From: Salinimicrobium catena
GTDB taxonomy: Bacteria; Bacteroidota; Bacteroidia; Flavobacteriales; Flavobacteriaceae
DNA: 64,000 nucleotides
Assembly (NCBI RefSeq): GCF_900102915.1
Contig: NZ_FNGG01000002.1
Location: 585,097 to 649,096, forward strand
Direction of reading: 5' to 3'
Part shown: positions 63,343-64,000 of the stretch, in pieces
Layout: every line of letters begins with the position of its first letter
How positions within the stretch are numbered: position 1 is the stretch's first letter
The notes under the pieces: model-generated
Told to the model about the DNA's origin: nothing
The model's database searches: none
The model's input: the letters and a program-made list of their open reading frames with translations, nothing else
Position numbers and translations under genes: made by a program

Positions 63343-64000
63343 TTAAAATTGATTTATGTAGACGGTTTTGATATTCACGAACTCTTTGATCCCCACAAAA
63401 GAAAGTTCCCTGCCATAGCCGGAATTCTTTGTTCCCCCGAAAGGCAACCGCGGATCACTCTTTACCAGCTCGTTGACAAAGACTGCCCCGTCCTCTATTT
63501 GCCCTGCAAGTTCTTTGGCTTTGGCAAGATCTTTAGTAAAAAGGGAAACTCCCAGGCCATATTGAGAGGCGTTCACCAGGTCTATGGCTTCATTCTCGTC
63601 CTTAAAAGTGGTGACTCCAATGGCAGGTCCAAAGGTTTCTTCTTTAAAAACGGGCATTTCGGGGGTAACCCCTGTAAGGATCGTCGGTTCATAATAGGCG
63701 TCTTTCCTTTTCCCGCCCATGAGAATTTCAGCTCCCATTTTTACTGATTCCTGCACCTGTTTGTCGAGGTCTTTTGCTAGATCTTCCCTGGCCTGCACCC
63801 CCACATAAGTATCCTCGTCCATAGGGTCGCCGCTTTTGAGGTTCTCAACTTCGTTCTTAAAGAGCTTCAGGAATTCATCGGCGACAGATTCTTGTAATAA
63901 CAGTCTTTTCCCGGCTATACAACTTTGTCCGGTATTCTGAAAACGGGCCTGCACGCACACCTTCACGGTTTTCTCAAGATTGGCATCTTTGAACACGACC
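63343..64000 (-). CDS. Aldehyde dehydrogenase, succinate-semialdehyde type (partial, 5' end outside window)
   Basis: The C-terminal 218 or so codons of an NAD(P)-dependent aldehyde dehydrogenase. The catalytic Cys is in FQNTGQSCIAGKRLLLQ, and GPAIGVTTFKDENEAIDLVN with LPFGGTKNSGYGRELS is typical of GabD-like enzymes. The frame continues beyond the right edge. It is followed by the Nudix and thioesterase genes on the same strand. Confidence 0.92.
   Translation of the reverse strand, partial: VVFKDANLEKTVKVCVQARFQNTGQSCIAGKRLLLQESVADEFLKLFKNEVENLKSGDPMDEDTYVGVQAREDLAKDLDKQVQESVKMGAEILMGGKRKDAYYEPTILTGVTPEMPVFKEETFGPAIGVTTFKDENEAIDLVNASQYGLGVSLFTKDLAKAKELAGQIEDGAVFVNELVKSDPRLPFGGTKNSGYGRELSFVGIKEFVNIKTVYINQF

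Noticed and set aside
1-64000. tRNA, rRNA, CRISPR, prophage and full insertion sequences
   Set aside because: No cloverleaf, rRNA-like stretch, repeat-spacer array, integrase or transposase was seen on either strand; a covariance-model scan would be needed to exclude a missed tRNA.

Overview
The window is chromosomal DNA from a member of the Bacteroidota, most likely a marine or salt-tolerant flavobacterium. The evidence is: a multicopper oxidase carrying a C-terminal type IX secretion (T9SS) sorting domain, Bacteroidota-type promoter elements (TAnnTTTG near -7, TTG near -33), few purine-rich ribosome binding sites, an S9 peptidase, a PBP1A, an EpsC-type CysE and many short lipoproteins. No rRNA, tRNA, CRISPR array, phage or intact insertion sequence was seen. 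Both window ends cut genes (treZ on the left, an aldehyde dehydrogenase on the right).

1-12 kb: alpha-glucan/trehalose metabolism. treZ (left edge, minus) is divergent from a plus-strand run of glgE, a treS-maltokinase fusion and glgB, which together form a complete GlgE pathway: trehalose to maltose, to maltose-1-phosphate, to linear glucan, to branched glucan. The same run continues with a luciferase-like oxidoreductase, a zinc alcohol dehydrogenase and an OsmC-family protein, and ends at a strong terminator. GlgB carries an unusual lysine-rich N-terminal extension of about 317 residues.

12-20 kb, all minus: an ftsH gene interrupted by one in-frame amber codon; a small group of PEBP protein, proline-rich 61-residue protein and zinc alcohol dehydrogenase; and a four-gene cassette of RimK-like ATP-grasp ligase, GCS2-type carboxylate-amine ligase, N-formylglutamate-amidohydrolase-like enzyme and APH-like kinase. 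This cassette looks like a pathway for an amide-linked small molecule or peptide modification and is the best candidate for an undescribed system here.

20-38 kb: a DUF2267 protein, a probable structured non-coding RNA (about 21.08-21.30 kb) with its own promoter and terminator, fhs, a secreted multicopper oxidase, two CPA2 antiporters (one overlapping a universal-stress-like gene), a dispanin/DUF2752 overlapping pair, small membrane proteins, an S9 peptidase, a GNAT enzyme, a second small-RNA candidate (about 36.85-36.96 kb) and an AT-rich lipoprotein gene that looks foreign.

38-64 kb: mostly housekeeping and envelope genes: M19 dipeptidase, TVP38 protein, SdiA-regulated-like propeller, PBP1A, a stand-alone SF2 helicase, a Crp/Fnr regulator, the cysE-cysM pair, a 38-residue basic micro-protein, a FUSC membrane protein, a DJ-1/dehalogenase-like pair, an SDR, a CDF transporter, a DEAD-box helicase, a Pmp3/YqaE micro-protein next to a 112-bp inverted-repeat element at the 3' end of galE, MscS, a membrane-anchored EEP nuclease/phosphatase, a thioesterase, a Nudix hydrolase and the partial aldehyde dehydrogenase.

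Stress tolerance recurs through the window (trehalose/glucan, OsmC, USP, K+/H+ antiporters, MscS, Pmp3). Functional assignments come from motif recognition by eye; no database search was run.
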